This document shows, one piece after another, positions 7,503 through 14,561 of a stretch of DNA of 20,411 nt. Source of the DNA: JAFDVL01 sp043775925 (lineage in GTDB: Bacteria > Acidobacteriota > Blastocatellia > RBC074). The notes beneath the pieces were generated by a model. The model had not been told where the DNA came from. It did no database searches and worked only from the letters and a program-made list of their open reading frames with translations. The stretch lies in contig JAYVRW010000178.1 in assembly GCA_043775925.1 (NCBI GenBank), positions 1 through 20,411 on the forward strand. Reading direction: 5' to 3'. The translations under genes and the position numbers were made by a program. Numbering within the stretch: position 1 is the first letter of the stretch; each line of letters starts with the position of its first letter.

Positions 7503-8483
7503 ATGACTAAACCTTCCATGCCTCCAACAAAGCAGCAGCCGTCCAACGAAAAATCAAAATTACATCCTCGCAACAGACATCGTGAACGTTACGATTTCAA
7601 AGCATTGATTAGTACTTGCCCTGAATTAGCTCCGTTGGTAGCGCGGAATCGTTACGACGATGACACCATTGATTTTGCGAATCCAAAAGCGGTACTCCTG
7701 CTGAATAAGGCGCTGCTCCAACACTTTTACGGGATTGAAAACTGGAACATTCCGCCGAATTATTTATGTCCGCCAATTCCTGGCAGAGCCGATTACATTC
7801 ATCACATCGCCGATTTGCTCGCTGCCAGCAACGACGGGAAAATCCCGACAGGTAAAAAAATAAAATGCCTGGATCTTGGCGTCGGAGCCAATTGCGTTTA
7901 TCCGATGATCGGACACAAAGAATACGGCTGGTCATTTATTGGCTCGGAGATTGACCCCGTGGCAATCACCGCTGCGAACCGAATTCTTGCCGCCAATCCA
8001 GTTTTACAATTCGCGGTTGAATGCAGATTGCAGCCGAATCCAACCGATATTTTTCGCGGGATTATTCGTAGCGATGAACTCTTTGATTTGTCCATTTGTA
8101 ATCCGCCCTTTCACGCTTCGCTGGCGGAGGCGCAGGCAGGAACGCTCAGGAAATTGTCGAATTTGAACCACCGGAAAATTACGAAACCTACGTTGAATTT
8201 TGGCGGGAAAAATCGGGAATTGTGGACTGAAGGCGGAGAGGAAAAATTCGTCGGAAACATGATTCGTGAGAGTCGCCAATTCAGAAATTCCTGCTTTTGG
8301 TTTTCTACGCTGATTTCAAAACAAGCCAGCCTCAAAAGCGTCTACGCTGCGCTCAAACGAGTCGAAGCCAGCGAAGTAAAGACCATTCCCATGGGTCAGG
8401 GCAATAAAATAAGTCGTGTCGTCGCGTGGACTTTTCTGACGAAAGAACAACAAAATATCTGGAAAACTACGATATGGGCTTAG
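7503..8483 (+). CDS. rlmF: 23S rRNA (adenine(1618)-N(6))-methyltransferase RlmF
   Basis: This S-adenosylmethionine-dependent enzyme methylates N6 of A1618 (E. coli numbering) in 23S rRNA. It has 326 residues, slightly longer than the E. coli protein because of a basic N-terminal tail. The characteristic LHPRNRHRERYDF opens the domain (20-32) and DFANPKAVLLLNKALL follows (57-72). The SAM-binding segment is LDLGVGANCVYPMIG (123-137) and the amino-methyltransferase motif is N200-PPF-H. The C-terminal segment has KTIPMGQGNKISRVVAWTF, as expected. No Shine-Dalgarno sequence is evident before the ATG at 7503; a second in-frame ATG lies 15 nt later. The stop is 20 nt before the MNT antitoxin gene. 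Confidence 0.93.
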   Translation: MTKPSMPPTKQQPSNEKSKLHPRNRHRERYDFKALISTCPELAPLVARNRYDDDTIDFANPKAVLLLNKALLQHFYGIENWNIPPNYLCPPIPGRADYIHHIADLLAASNDGKIPTGKKIKCLDLGVGANCVYPMIGHKEYGWSFIGSEIDPVAITAANRILAANPVLQFAVECRLQPNPTDIFRGIIRSDELFDLSICNPPFHASLAEAQAGTLRKLSNLNHRKITKPTLNFGGKNRELWTEGGEEKFVGNMIRESRQFRNSCFWFSTLISKQASLKSVYAALKRVEASEVKTIPMGQGNKISRVVAWTFLTKEQQNIWKTTIWA

Positions 8484-8503
8484 TCCTGTGCTATGCTTTT
8501 GGA

Positions 8504-8827
8504 ATGATAAGCGAGCAGGTCAAAACTATCGTTTCTGAATTCCATGCACAGCTCCAGCAGCTTTATGGTGAACGCCTTGAGCAAGTAATTTTGTTCGGTT
8601 CACAAGCGCGTGGCGATGCAATCGAAGGTTCGGATATTGATATGATGATCGTGCTAAAAGGTAACGTGAGTATTGGGGAAGAAATTGCGCGAACCAGTGA
8701 AATTTGTAGCCGCCTGTCACTCATCAATGATGTCGCACTTTCACGAATTTTCTTATCTTCTGAAAGATTTAAGCATGAACGAACTCCTTTGTTGTTGAAT
8801 GTATATCGTGAAGGAGTCTTCGTATGA
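8504..8827 (+). CDS. MNT-domain nucleotidyltransferase (MntA-type antitoxin), orphan
   Basis: This is a minimal nucleotidyltransferase of 107 residues. The signature FGSQARGDAIEGSDIDMMIV (31-50) gives the GS motif and the metal-binding D44-x-D46. In the HepT/MntA (type VII) toxin-antitoxin systems such a protein AMPylates a Tyr of its HEPN ribonuclease partner. The longer frame from 8426 overlaps rlmF; the ATG at 8504 is preferred because the domain (ISEQVKTIVSEF) starts there. The stop overlaps an ATG in the form ATGA at 8824-8827, as usual for coupled MNT-HEPN pairs. However, the partner following it is only a remnant. The protein therefore seems to be an antitoxin without a functional toxin, unless it serves another HEPN protein elsewhere. 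Confidence 0.85.
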   Translation: MISEQVKTIVSEFHAQLQQLYGERLEQVILFGSQARGDAIEGSDIDMMIVLKGNVSIGEEIARTSEICSRLSLINDVALSRIFLSSERFKHERTPLLLNVYREGVFV

Positions 8828-8998
8828 CCGCAGCAAAAGTTTCATCGCTACCTGCTTGATAGCTTTGATCTTCGTATTACTGGTGATTACGATATAACTA
8901 TTCTTCTGACGCAGGCACAAGCCGAAGAACAAATTATTCACGCAGAAGAATTTCTGGCAATGACTGAAACCTACCTGAACAATTTAGAGGTTAACTAA
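8824..8998 (+). pseudogene. HEPN toxin remnant (HepT-like), internally deleted
   Basis: An ATG at 8824 overlaps the MNT stop but stops after MTAAKVSSLPA. In another frame, 8828-8998 encodes 56 residues that read like the C-terminal third of a HEPN protein. Examples are KFHRYLLDSFDLRITGDYD and AEEQIIHAEEFLAMTETYL. The usual N-terminal two thirds, including the R-x4-6-H catalytic motif, are missing. This looks like an out-of-frame internal deletion near 8833-8838 in a typical MNT-HEPN operon. The remnant frame happens to be that of the MNT gene after its stop, so stop readthrough would fuse the two. The end also supplies a possible ribosome site (AGAGG) for the next gene. Confidence 0.75.
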
Positions 8999-8999
8999 A

Positions 9000-9776
9000 A
9001 TGAACCGCCGCAACATACTCAAATCTGGTCTCGCTGCCGGATTCATCGGAGCTACTAACTTGACTACAAACGCCGCACCTGAGAGCAATCACTATTACGA
9101 ACTAAGCACGTATCAGCTTCGCAATGATTTGAATCCAGCACGGATTCAGAATTTTTTCAAAGACCATTTTATGCCGATGGCGAAGCGGCAGGACATCGGG
9201 CCGGTCGGATGTTTCACGATTGCTTCGGGGCAAAATGCTCCTGCATTAATTGTCTTGATTGATCATAAATCTATGGGCGAGGTGCAGGCGGCGGCGGCGC
9301 GAATGGAAGCTGATAAAGAATACATCAAAGCGTGGCAGGAATTCGAGACAAGCGAATTGCCGTATGTGCGCTATGAGACAAGTTTGCTCAAGGCTTTTGA
9401 CGGACATTTGAAAGCGGAAATTCCGGCGCCGAATAAAGAGCCGCGTGTGTTTGAGCTGCGAACTTACGAATCAAAAAATCATTTTGCTTTGAAAAATAAA
9501 CTGACAATGTTCAATCAGGAAGAGATCAGGATTTTTCGGGATTGCGGATTCGCGCCGATTTTCTTTGGTGAGAGCATCTTTGGTCAGCGGCAACCATTTC
9601 TGACCTATATGATCGCCTTCGACAGCATGCCTGCCCGCGAGGAGGCGTGGGCGAAATTCGTAAAAAGTGAAGCGTTCGCCAAAATCAAAGTCTTGCCCGG
9701 CTGGACTGACGCGGAAGCGGTCTCGAATATTTATGGATCATTTTTGCGACCAACGGCTTTTTCGCAGATTCGATGA
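9000..9776 (+). CDS. NIPSNAP family protein with twin-arginine signal
   Basis: This 258-residue protein is predicted to be exported. The N-terminus MNRRNILKSGLAAGFIGATN has a twin-Arg pair followed by a hydrophobic stretch and an Ala-rich cleavage region (about residue 26), consistent with Tat export. Two NIPSNAP (ferredoxin-like, dimeric alpha-beta barrel) repeats follow. The first starts at YYELSTYQLRNDLNPARIQNF (about 32-52) and the second at PRVFELRTYESKNHFALKNK (about 148-167). The biochemical role of the bacterial family is not known. AGAGG lies about 9 nt before the ATG. The gene starts two nt after the HEPN remnant stop, so it may have come under the toxin-antitoxin promoter or have its own. 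Confidence 0.85.
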   Translation: MNRRNILKSGLAAGFIGATNLTTNAAPESNHYYELSTYQLRNDLNPARIQNFFKDHFMPMAKRQDIGPVGCFTIASGQNAPALIVLIDHKSMGEVQAAAARMEADKEYIKAWQEFETSELPYVRYETSLLKAFDGHLKAEIPAPNKEPRVFELRTYESKNHFALKNKLTMFNQEEIRIFRDCGFAPIFFGESIFGQRQPFLTYMIAFDSMPAREEAWAKFVKSEAFAKIKVLPGWTDAEAVSNIYGSFLRPTAFSQIR

Positions 9777-9780
9777 CGAG

Positions 9781-9826
9781 AATTAGCCACAGATTATTTT
9801 TTATCTGTGAAAATCTGTGGCTAATT
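9781..9826. terminator. Bidirectional terminator-like hairpin between convergent genes
   Basis: Perfect 15-bp arms lie at 9781-9795 (AATTAGCCACAGATT) and 9812-9826, with a 16-nt loop that contains six T in a row and a third CTGTG copy. The hairpin fills the 52-nt gap between the NIPSNAP (plus) and FKBP (minus) stops. It could end transcription from both sides. AATCTGTGGCTAATTTC-like words may also belong to a dispersed repeat family. Confidence 0.65.
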
Positions 9827-9828
9827 TC

Positions 9829-10329
9829 CTAAAACGCCCTCGTTCCCTTCACGTCTAACAATTCAACTTCAAATCGCAACGTCGCATTCGGAGGAATCTT
9901 TTTTCCGTTTCCTTGTTCTCCGTACGCCAAATTCGGAGGAAGAATCAGCACACGCTTACCACCAATTTTCATCGCATCTATTTCTTTGCCTCCACCGATG
10001 CCGATATTAAATCCTGCCAGCGTATCTTTATCTCCGAGCTTGAATTCAAATTTCCCTTTATCGAAAGGTTCTTTGCCATCCAACAACTTTCCGACAAAAT
10101 CCACTTTCACCGTATTACCCCATAACGGACGCGGCCCTTCGCCGAGTACGAGGTCTTGATACTTCAGTCCCGATGGCGTAGCTTTCATCTCGCCTGTGAC
10201 AGTAGCTGCTGGCGCGGGTGTTGACGCTACGACGGACGGTGTTGGAGCAGGCGCAGCCGGAGGAGTTTCCTGACAAGCCGCGACGGAGAAAAGAAAAATT
10301 AATAACGAACAACTAAAAATTGATTTCAC
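9829..10329 (-). CDS. FKBP-type peptidyl-prolyl isomerase, lipoprotein
   Basis: This 166-residue protein speeds cis-trans isomerisation of X-Pro bonds, probably at the cell envelope. A hydrophobic N-terminus ends in the lipobox VAAC, with C19 as the likely lipidated residue. A Pro/Ala/Thr-rich linker (about 20-47) follows, then one FKBP domain (about 50-163). The domain is recognised by ATPSGLKYQDLVLGEGPRP, VKVDFVGKLLDGKEPFD, MKIGGKRVLILPPNLAYG and IPPNATLRFEVELLDV. The usual aromatic pocket is partly visible in VDFVGKL and LAYGE. It converges on the NIPSNAP gene and is divergent from the ROK gene. The start at 10329 is fixed by the signal sequence. Confidence 0.93.
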   Translation of the reverse strand: MKSIFSCSLLIFLFSVAACQETPPAAPAPTPSVVASTPAPAATVTGEMKATPSGLKYQDLVLGEGPRPLWGNTVKVDFVGKLLDGKEPFDKGKFEFKLGDKDTLAGFNIGIGGGKEIDAMKIGGKRVLILPPNLAYGEQGNGKKIPPNATLRFEVELLDVKGTRAF

Positions 10330-10423
10330 TGGTTTTATCCTCTGCTAAGATGAGGCGTCCGGGAACGCTAAAATGCTGGGGCAATTCAAACAGGGCATTT
10401 ATAACATGATTGAGCAAAAAAAT

Positions 10424-10523
10424 TTCAACGCAAAGTGGCCAAGGGTCAAGGGAACAAAGCGAACCCGTTGATGATGGCTCCCTGCTTCTTTGAACCTTTG
10501 CTCCGTTGTCCCCTTGCGTTGAA
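10424..10523. repeat. Long imperfect inverted repeat upstream of the ROK gene
   Basis: Imperfect arms at about 10424-10460 and 10484-10523 begin with a perfect 10-bp pair, TTCAACGCAA and TTGCGTTGAA. They continue with roughly period-7 words such as AAGGGTC, AAGGGAA and CAAAG on one side and their complements on the other. The element lies in the 214-base divergent gap between the FKBP and ROK genes and ends about 20 nt before the ROK ATG. Unlike the stop-to-start elements, a Shine-Dalgarno sequence follows it. Confidence 0.6.
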
Positions 10524-10543
10524 TTTATAATTAGGAAGAGTTT

Positions 10544-11596
10544 ATGTCTGAACCAACTTCGCGCCGCCGTATCTCTGAACATCCGCCTTTGGTCCTGGCT
10601 TTACATTTAGAGAGAGCCACCATCAATGCCGCGCTCGTCAATGAATCCGGGCATTTCATCGCGCTTCGACAACAAAATATTAAGGCGGCCTCAGTTCGTA
10701 CCACAGTCGTCGCGATGAGCCAATTAATTCTTGAACTCTCTGCCACCGCCGAACGTGAGACCTCTGAAATTCTGGCAATGGGGATTAGTGTTGATGGCGT
10801 AGTGGATCAACGCGCCGAACGGGTCTCATTCCATCAAACTGGATTTGCGTGGGAGCGCGTCCCGTTAAAAACAATGATTGAGGAACACTTAATTGATTCC
10901 GGCGTAGACCTTCGCTTTGCGCGTCACTCTTCTCCAGCACGAGCTGCCAATAATAAATCATCACATCCACACCTTATCGTCGCCGCACATCGTCATACGC
11001 AGGTCTGCGCCGAAGCCTGGTGCGGAGCCGCTACCGGATTATCAAATGTTGTAGTTTTCTCGCTTGGAATGAATGAAGCTTCAGCGGGAATTCTGGCGCA
11101 CGGAAAAATCATTTCAGGTGTCGGAGATTTAGCCGGAAGCATCGCCAATTTCTCCTTGAGCAAAGACTCCGGCATCACGCTGGCGACCGAAGCCAACGCT
11201 GCGGCTTTAGTGCGAAAAACTCTTGAAAAATGGATTCCTGGCACTGATTCGGCACTTAGTTTATTAGCCAAATCTGATCCGTCACAACTGACGGCAGCTA
11301 TGATTATTCGCGCCGCTCGCAGCAACGATCCGCTCGCGCTGGAAGCGGTCAACGAAATCTGTACCGTGATCGGTCAAATGGCGGCAAATATTATTTCCCT
11401 GTTCAACTGCGAAGCCGTCATCATTGGCGGGGAATTTGGGACACTGCTTAAACCTTACATCAGTACGATCCGGCAGGCTGCCAAACAATCCGCACCGCCC
11501 GCCGCAATGAAGCAATGCCAGGTCGTCGCCGCAAAATTAAAAGAAAATGTAGAGTTGTTGGGAGCCGCGAAATTAGCGTGGGATTCAGTCAGGTAG
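10544..11596 (+). CDS. ROK family protein, probably non-catalytic
   Basis: This 350-residue protein has an actin-like ATPase/ROK fold. VLALHLERATINAALVNESG (17-36) occupies the place of the first phosphate loop, ILAMGISVDGVVD (76-88) matches the adenosine region, and NVVVFSLGMNEASAGILAHGKIISGVGDLAGSI matches the ROK core. AVIIGGEFG near 300 is the conserved second glycine motif. Several kinase hallmarks are missing. The D-x-G-G-T loop is replaced. The catalytic Asp of the N-D-x-N region aligns with R in HRHTQVC. The E-x-G-H zinc His and the CxCG motif are absent. No N-terminal helix-turn-helix is present. A sugar-binding or regulatory role is plausible, with kinase activity doubtful. AGGAAGAG sits about 4 nt before the ATG. 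Confidence 0.78.
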   Translation: MSEPTSRRRISEHPPLVLALHLERATINAALVNESGHFIALRQQNIKAASVRTTVVAMSQLILELSATAERETSEILAMGISVDGVVDQRAERVSFHQTGFAWERVPLKTMIEEHLIDSGVDLRFARHSSPARAANNKSSHPHLIVAAHRHTQVCAEAWCGAATGLSNVVVFSLGMNEASAGILAHGKIISGVGDLAGSIANFSLSKDSGITLATEANAAALVRKTLEKWIPGTDSALSLLAKSDPSQLTAAMIIRAARSNDPLALEAVNEICTVIGQMAANIISLFNCEAVIIGGEFGTLLKPYISTIRQAAKQSAPPAAMKQCQVVAAKLKENVELLGAAKLAWDSVR

Positions 11597-11599
11597 GAT

Positions 11600-11612
11600 A
11601 GGCGTCTCGCCT
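11600..11612. terminator. Small hairpin between convergent ROK and response regulator genes
   Basis: AGGCG at 11600-11604 pairs with CGCCT at 11608-11612 across a TCT loop, in the 25-nt gap between convergent stops. It is short and G/C-rich, and CCCGTTTT follows on the plus strand. A weak terminator or part of a dispersed palindrome are both possible. Confidence 0.35.
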
Positions 11613-11621
11613 GTCCCGTTT

Positions 11622-12062
11622 TCAGGCAGCGCGAACGGAAAGCGCCTGCGAAATAATGTTTTCTAATTCAGATAGTTCGAAAGGCTTTGATAAATAGGCG
11701 TGCCATTGAAATGTGCCGGAAGCTGAAGCTTCGACTTCAGGAGGTCTAAAAGCAGAAATGGCAATAATTGCAATTGACCGCAAGGCTGGGATGTCGTGAA
11801 TTTTACGGGCGGCTTCTAATCCACTAAGTCGCGGCATCATCAAATCCATCAAAATTAAATCAGGGATTTCCTGCTGCGCTAAGGCTACGGCTCGTTCTCC
11901 GTTTTCGGCTACAACAACTTCCAAACCTAATGAAACCAGGAATTGTTCAAGCATGACACGAATATCTTCGTTGTCATCGGCCAGCAAAACTTTATGCAGT
12001 TTCGCCTCGACGGGTTTTAGGTAAATCGGATTGTACTCAGCCAGTGCCGGATTCGGTGCCAT
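11622..12062 (-). CDS. Single-domain response regulator (CheY-like receiver)
   Basis: This is a stand-alone phosphoacceptor domain without an output domain; numbers count from the upstream GTG. The acidic pair is D31-D32 (VLLADDNED), the phosphorylation site D75 (LILMDLMMP), the switch Ser S105 (IIAISAF) and the conserved K128 (YLSKPFELSEL). A 20-residue N-terminal tail precedes the domain. ATG at 12062 is chosen over GTG at 12068, but no Shine-Dalgarno sequence decides. It may receive phosphate from a hybrid or orphan kinase; the kinase at 477-2267 is a remote candidate only by being in the same window. It lies 125-132 nt downstream of the membrane glycosyltransferase gene on the same strand. 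Confidence 0.9.
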   Translation of the reverse strand: MAPNPALAEYNPIYLKPVEAKLHKVLLADDNEDIRVMLEQFLVSLGLEVVVAENGERAVALAQQEIPDLILMDLMMPRLSGLEAARKIHDIPALRSIAIIAISAFRPPEVEASASGTFQWHAYLSKPFELSELENIISQALSVRAA

Positions 12063-12193
12063 AACCACAAATCAAAAGAAGTAACCTTTTACAGGGGGAG
12101 AAATGTGAAAAACCGATGCCTGATGGACAGAGTTTACAGAGACTCGCAGCCAAACGTCAAGGTGACGCAAGCTTTAACCGGATTAATCACATT

Positions 12194-14023
12194 TTACTTT
12201 TTCTCCAAAATCTTGATAAAAAAGCGACGATCCCCGATTTCAGCGGCTTCATTTTTTTCTGTTCCGCACATTTTTACGACTCGATAATTTTCCCGAAGAT
12301 GCTGACCATAAGCCTGATAAAAATCTCGCCCGAAAGCTTCCAACCCGAATTCACGCATCGGACGATTGACGATCAAAACGTATTTCACCTGATTTAACTG
12401 AGCGATGGCGCGTTGTTCTTCACTCGCATCCATAAAACCGGGAATGAGGATTTGATGTCGCTGATTTAAAGTTCTTTCACTCAAAAATCCGAGCGCACTG
12501 CCTTCGGGGACGACGGCGATGAAATCTTTTTCTGATGAATTTAGTTTCAGAAATTCAAAGGCTTCATTCATCGCGATAGCATTATCTTTTGTAACGTAGA
12601 GGCTGCCACGCGGCGTGCTAATATACTCAGGAAAAGTTTTGCGATAGCGAAAGCCAAACACAAAAATTGTAATCACCAACCATAAACTTAATAACGAAAA
12701 TGCGCCGAATTTTATTCGTCCATAAAACGATTTCGGATTCTGCAACGATTCAAATTTTCGAAAAGCTTCCGTCGTCGTTTCATCAACCAATGTTTCAGCG
12801 AATTGTGGAAATAGTATCGTTGCTACATACACAATCAAGATCAACGAAGTCGGCAAAAAATATCCGCCGAAGGCGCCTCCGCTTGGCACGCGCAACACAA
12901 CGCGGATTAACGCAATCAAGCTGTAAATCGAGATCACAAATAATGCAAATTTTTGCTTCGATTCAGCGCGGCGAAAAAATTGAACAACGATCATTCCAAC
13001 CAATAAAAACGGGAGCGCACGCAACGGGCTGCCATCCCATTTGCCGTGAGAAATTGACAGGATTAAAGCTATCACCGCCGCCGAAATTCCCAAAAACATG
13101 AAAGCAATTTTTCGATACTTTTTCAGGCTGATTCCGACGGCTAAAAATACGATTGCCGCAGCGACGGCGAGACCTCCAACCATCTGCAAAAAAGATAACA
13201 ATGGATGATCCAATCCCGACCGAATCGAATTATAAAACACCAATGAATTCGGGATGTTCGTGTACAGCAGATGACAATCTTCGATTAATGTTTTCGCGCC
13301 GACGCGCGTTACAAAATACGCATACACAGGAGCGGCAATCATCAACGCAATACTGCCGGAAACAAATAAACGCGCGGATAATTTTTTAAATTCTCGACGA
13401 TGCAAAAATAATAATCCTGCGCTCCACGTCACCGTCGCTGTCAACGCAAATTCCTGTTTCGTAATTCCTGCCAAGCCAATTAAAATTCCTGCCAAATTTA
13501 CAAATTTCCATTGACGATTTTCTTCATATTTCAGCGTGACGACTAACGTCGCAAGTGCCATCATCATTGCGTGCAGCGCCGCAAACGAATACGGAGCAAT
13601 CAAATTTCCTTCAGGCTTAAAAATGCACCAAACGATAATTGCCATCGTAGCTAATACGGCTTCGCACTGCGGTAAAATTCGCTGCGCAATCCACCAGCAC
13701 ATCCACACAATTATTGAGCAGCAAATAACTCCTTCGACGTTCAAAACTTCAAGATGGACGCTGAAAATTTTATACAGCAACGCATTGAAATATTGGGAAA
13801 ATGGCGGATACAAATAATGAATATCGCGGTAGAGCAATTCTCCGCGCAGCAACCGTAACGGCAAATCCATCTCACGCCCGGAATCCACAATCGGCATAGT
13901 CCAACGCCGCCAGGACACCAGCAACATTAATAGAAACGTGAGAAAAATAAGTGGTCTGGGATCGGTGGTCAGTGGTCGGTGGAAGAACCGTCCTTTTCTC
14001 CTAATAGATTGTTCAGGGGGCAT
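12194..14023 (-). CDS. GT39-like membrane glycosyltransferase (GT-C fold)
   Basis: This integral membrane protein of about 609 residues has roughly ten to eleven hydrophobic segments and a soluble C-terminal part of about 140 residues. The first extracytoplasmic loop carries VDSGREMDLPLRLLRGELLY and then RDIHYLYPPFSQYF. This is the acidic D-x-G-R-E type motif of GT-C enzymes that use polyprenyl-phosphate sugars. KQEFALTATVTW and the many aromatic residues fit. The acceptor is unknown: lipid, protein or polysaccharide. A TTG at 14038 could add five residues; neither start has a clear Shine-Dalgarno sequence. A perfect period-7 tract lies inside the coding sequence just before TM1. It is divergent from rpiB. 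Confidence 0.8.
   Translation of the reverse strand: MPPEQSIRRKGRFFHRPLTTDPRPLIFLTFLLMLLVSWRRWTMPIVDSGREMDLPLRLLRGELLYRDIHYLYPPFSQYFNALLYKIFSVHLEVLNVEGVICCSIIVWMCWWIAQRILPQCEAVLATMAIIVWCIFKPEGNLIAPYSFAALHAMMMALATLVVTLKYEENRQWKFVNLAGILIGLAGITKQEFALTATVTWSAGLLFLHRREFKKLSARLFVSGSIALMIAAPVYAYFVTRVGAKTLIEDCHLLYTNIPNSLVFYNSIRSGLDHPLLSFLQMVGGLAVAAAIVFLAVGISLKKYRKIAFMFLGISAAVIALILSISHGKWDGSPLRALPFLLVGMIVVQFFRRAESKQKFALFVISIYSLIALIRVVLRVPSGGAFGGYFLPTSLILIVYVATILFPQFAETLVDETTTEAFRKFESLQNPKSFYGRIKFGAFSLLSLWLVITIFVFGFRYRKTFPEYISTPRGSLYVTKDNAIAMNEAFEFLKLNSSEKDFIAVVPEGSALGFLSERTLNQRHQILIPGFMDASEEQRAIAQLNQVKYVLIVNRPMREFGLEAFGRDFYQAYGQHLRENYRVVKMCGTEKNEAAEIGDRRFFIKILEKK
13950..13984. repeat. Five-unit heptad tract inside the 5' end of the glycosyltransferase gene
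   Basis: The plus strand reads AGTGGTC, TGGGATC, GGTGGTC, AGTGGTC, GGTGGAA in exact 7-base register. On the coding strand it encodes the segment around HRPLTTDPRPL just before the first membrane helix. It has the same unit length as the intergenic hairpins but no matching inverted arm nearby. Confidence 0.7.
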
Positions 14024-14039
14024 TTTCTTTTTGCTCAAT

Positions 14040-14069
14040 TTGAATTTTCTTCGACTCGTAATGTACTAT
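14040..14069 (+). promoter_or_regulatory. Candidate promoter for rpiB-glyA
   Basis: In the divergent gap before rpiB, TTGAAT at 14040-14045 and TACTAT at 14064-14069 are spaced by 18 bases. Each matches four of six positions of the sigma-70-type consensus. This is a weak match by eye only, and promoter rules in the host are not known from this window. Confidence 0.25.
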
Positions 14070-14111
14070 TCTTTTTTAGGAATACAAATGCTCTCTACCC
14101 TCTGATGAACC

Positions 14112-14561
14112 ATGAAAGTAGCCATCGCCAGCGATCACGCCGGATTTGAAGCCAAAGAAAACATCAAGCAACAACTCGCGCAAATGCATGTCGAGTACGA
14201 AGACCTCGGAACGAATTCGGGGGGCACTTCGGTTGATTATCCTGATTTTGCCGAACGGGTTGGACACGCCGTCGTCAACGGTGAAGTCGAGTGCGGCATC
14301 CTCATTTGCGGCTCTGGAATCGGCGTTTCGATTGCGGCTAATAAAATTCACGGCATCCGCGCAGCGCTTGCCTGGAACAAAGAAACCGCTGAACTAGCGC
14401 GGCATCATAACAACGCCAACATCGTAGCCATCGGAGGTCGCACGACTCCGCCGGAAACCATCAAAGAAATCGTGCAAGCATTCTTAACTAATTCATTTGA
14501 CAGCGGCGGACGACACGAACGCCGCATTGAAAAAATCGCAGAAATGGAAAAGGAAAGTTAG
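14112..14561 (+). CDS. rpiB: Ribose 5-phosphate isomerase B
   Basis: This cytoplasmic enzyme of 149 residues interconverts ribulose 5-phosphate and ribose 5-phosphate in the pentose phosphate pathway. The N-terminal IASDHAGFEAK (5-15) holds D8-H9 of the phosphate/sugar site. YPDFA (43-47) is followed by GILICGSGIGVSIAANK (62-78), with catalytic C66 and the anion-binding loop. RHHNNANIVAIGGR (97-110) holds H99. All are as expected for the LacAB/RpiB family. The ATG at 14112 is set by the domain start; an out-of-frame ATG lies 7 nt before it. The stop TAG provides the first bases of the heptad hairpin that leads into glyA, and the two genes are probably co-transcribed. Confidence 0.95.
   Translation: MKVAIASDHAGFEAKENIKQQLAQMHVEYEDLGTNSGGTSVDYPDFAERVGHAVVNGEVECGILICGSGIGVSIAANKIHGIRAALAWNKETAELARHHNNANIVAIGGRTTPPETIKEIVQAFLTNSFDSGGRHERRIEKIAEMEKES

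Noticed and set aside
8426..8503. N-terminal extension of the MNT protein from ATG 8426
   Set aside because: It would overlap rlmF by 58 bases and adds 26 residues without family support. ATG 8504 starts at the domain.
12116..12397. Plus-strand frame of 93 codons overlapping the glycosyltransferase end
   Set aside because: More than two thirds is antisense to a well-supported gene, with no ribosome site and no recognisable domain.
12700..13101. Plus-strand frame of 133 codons
   Set aside because: It is fully antisense to the membrane glycosyltransferase, whose hydrophobic pattern and GT-C motif are convincing. It looks like a shadow frame.
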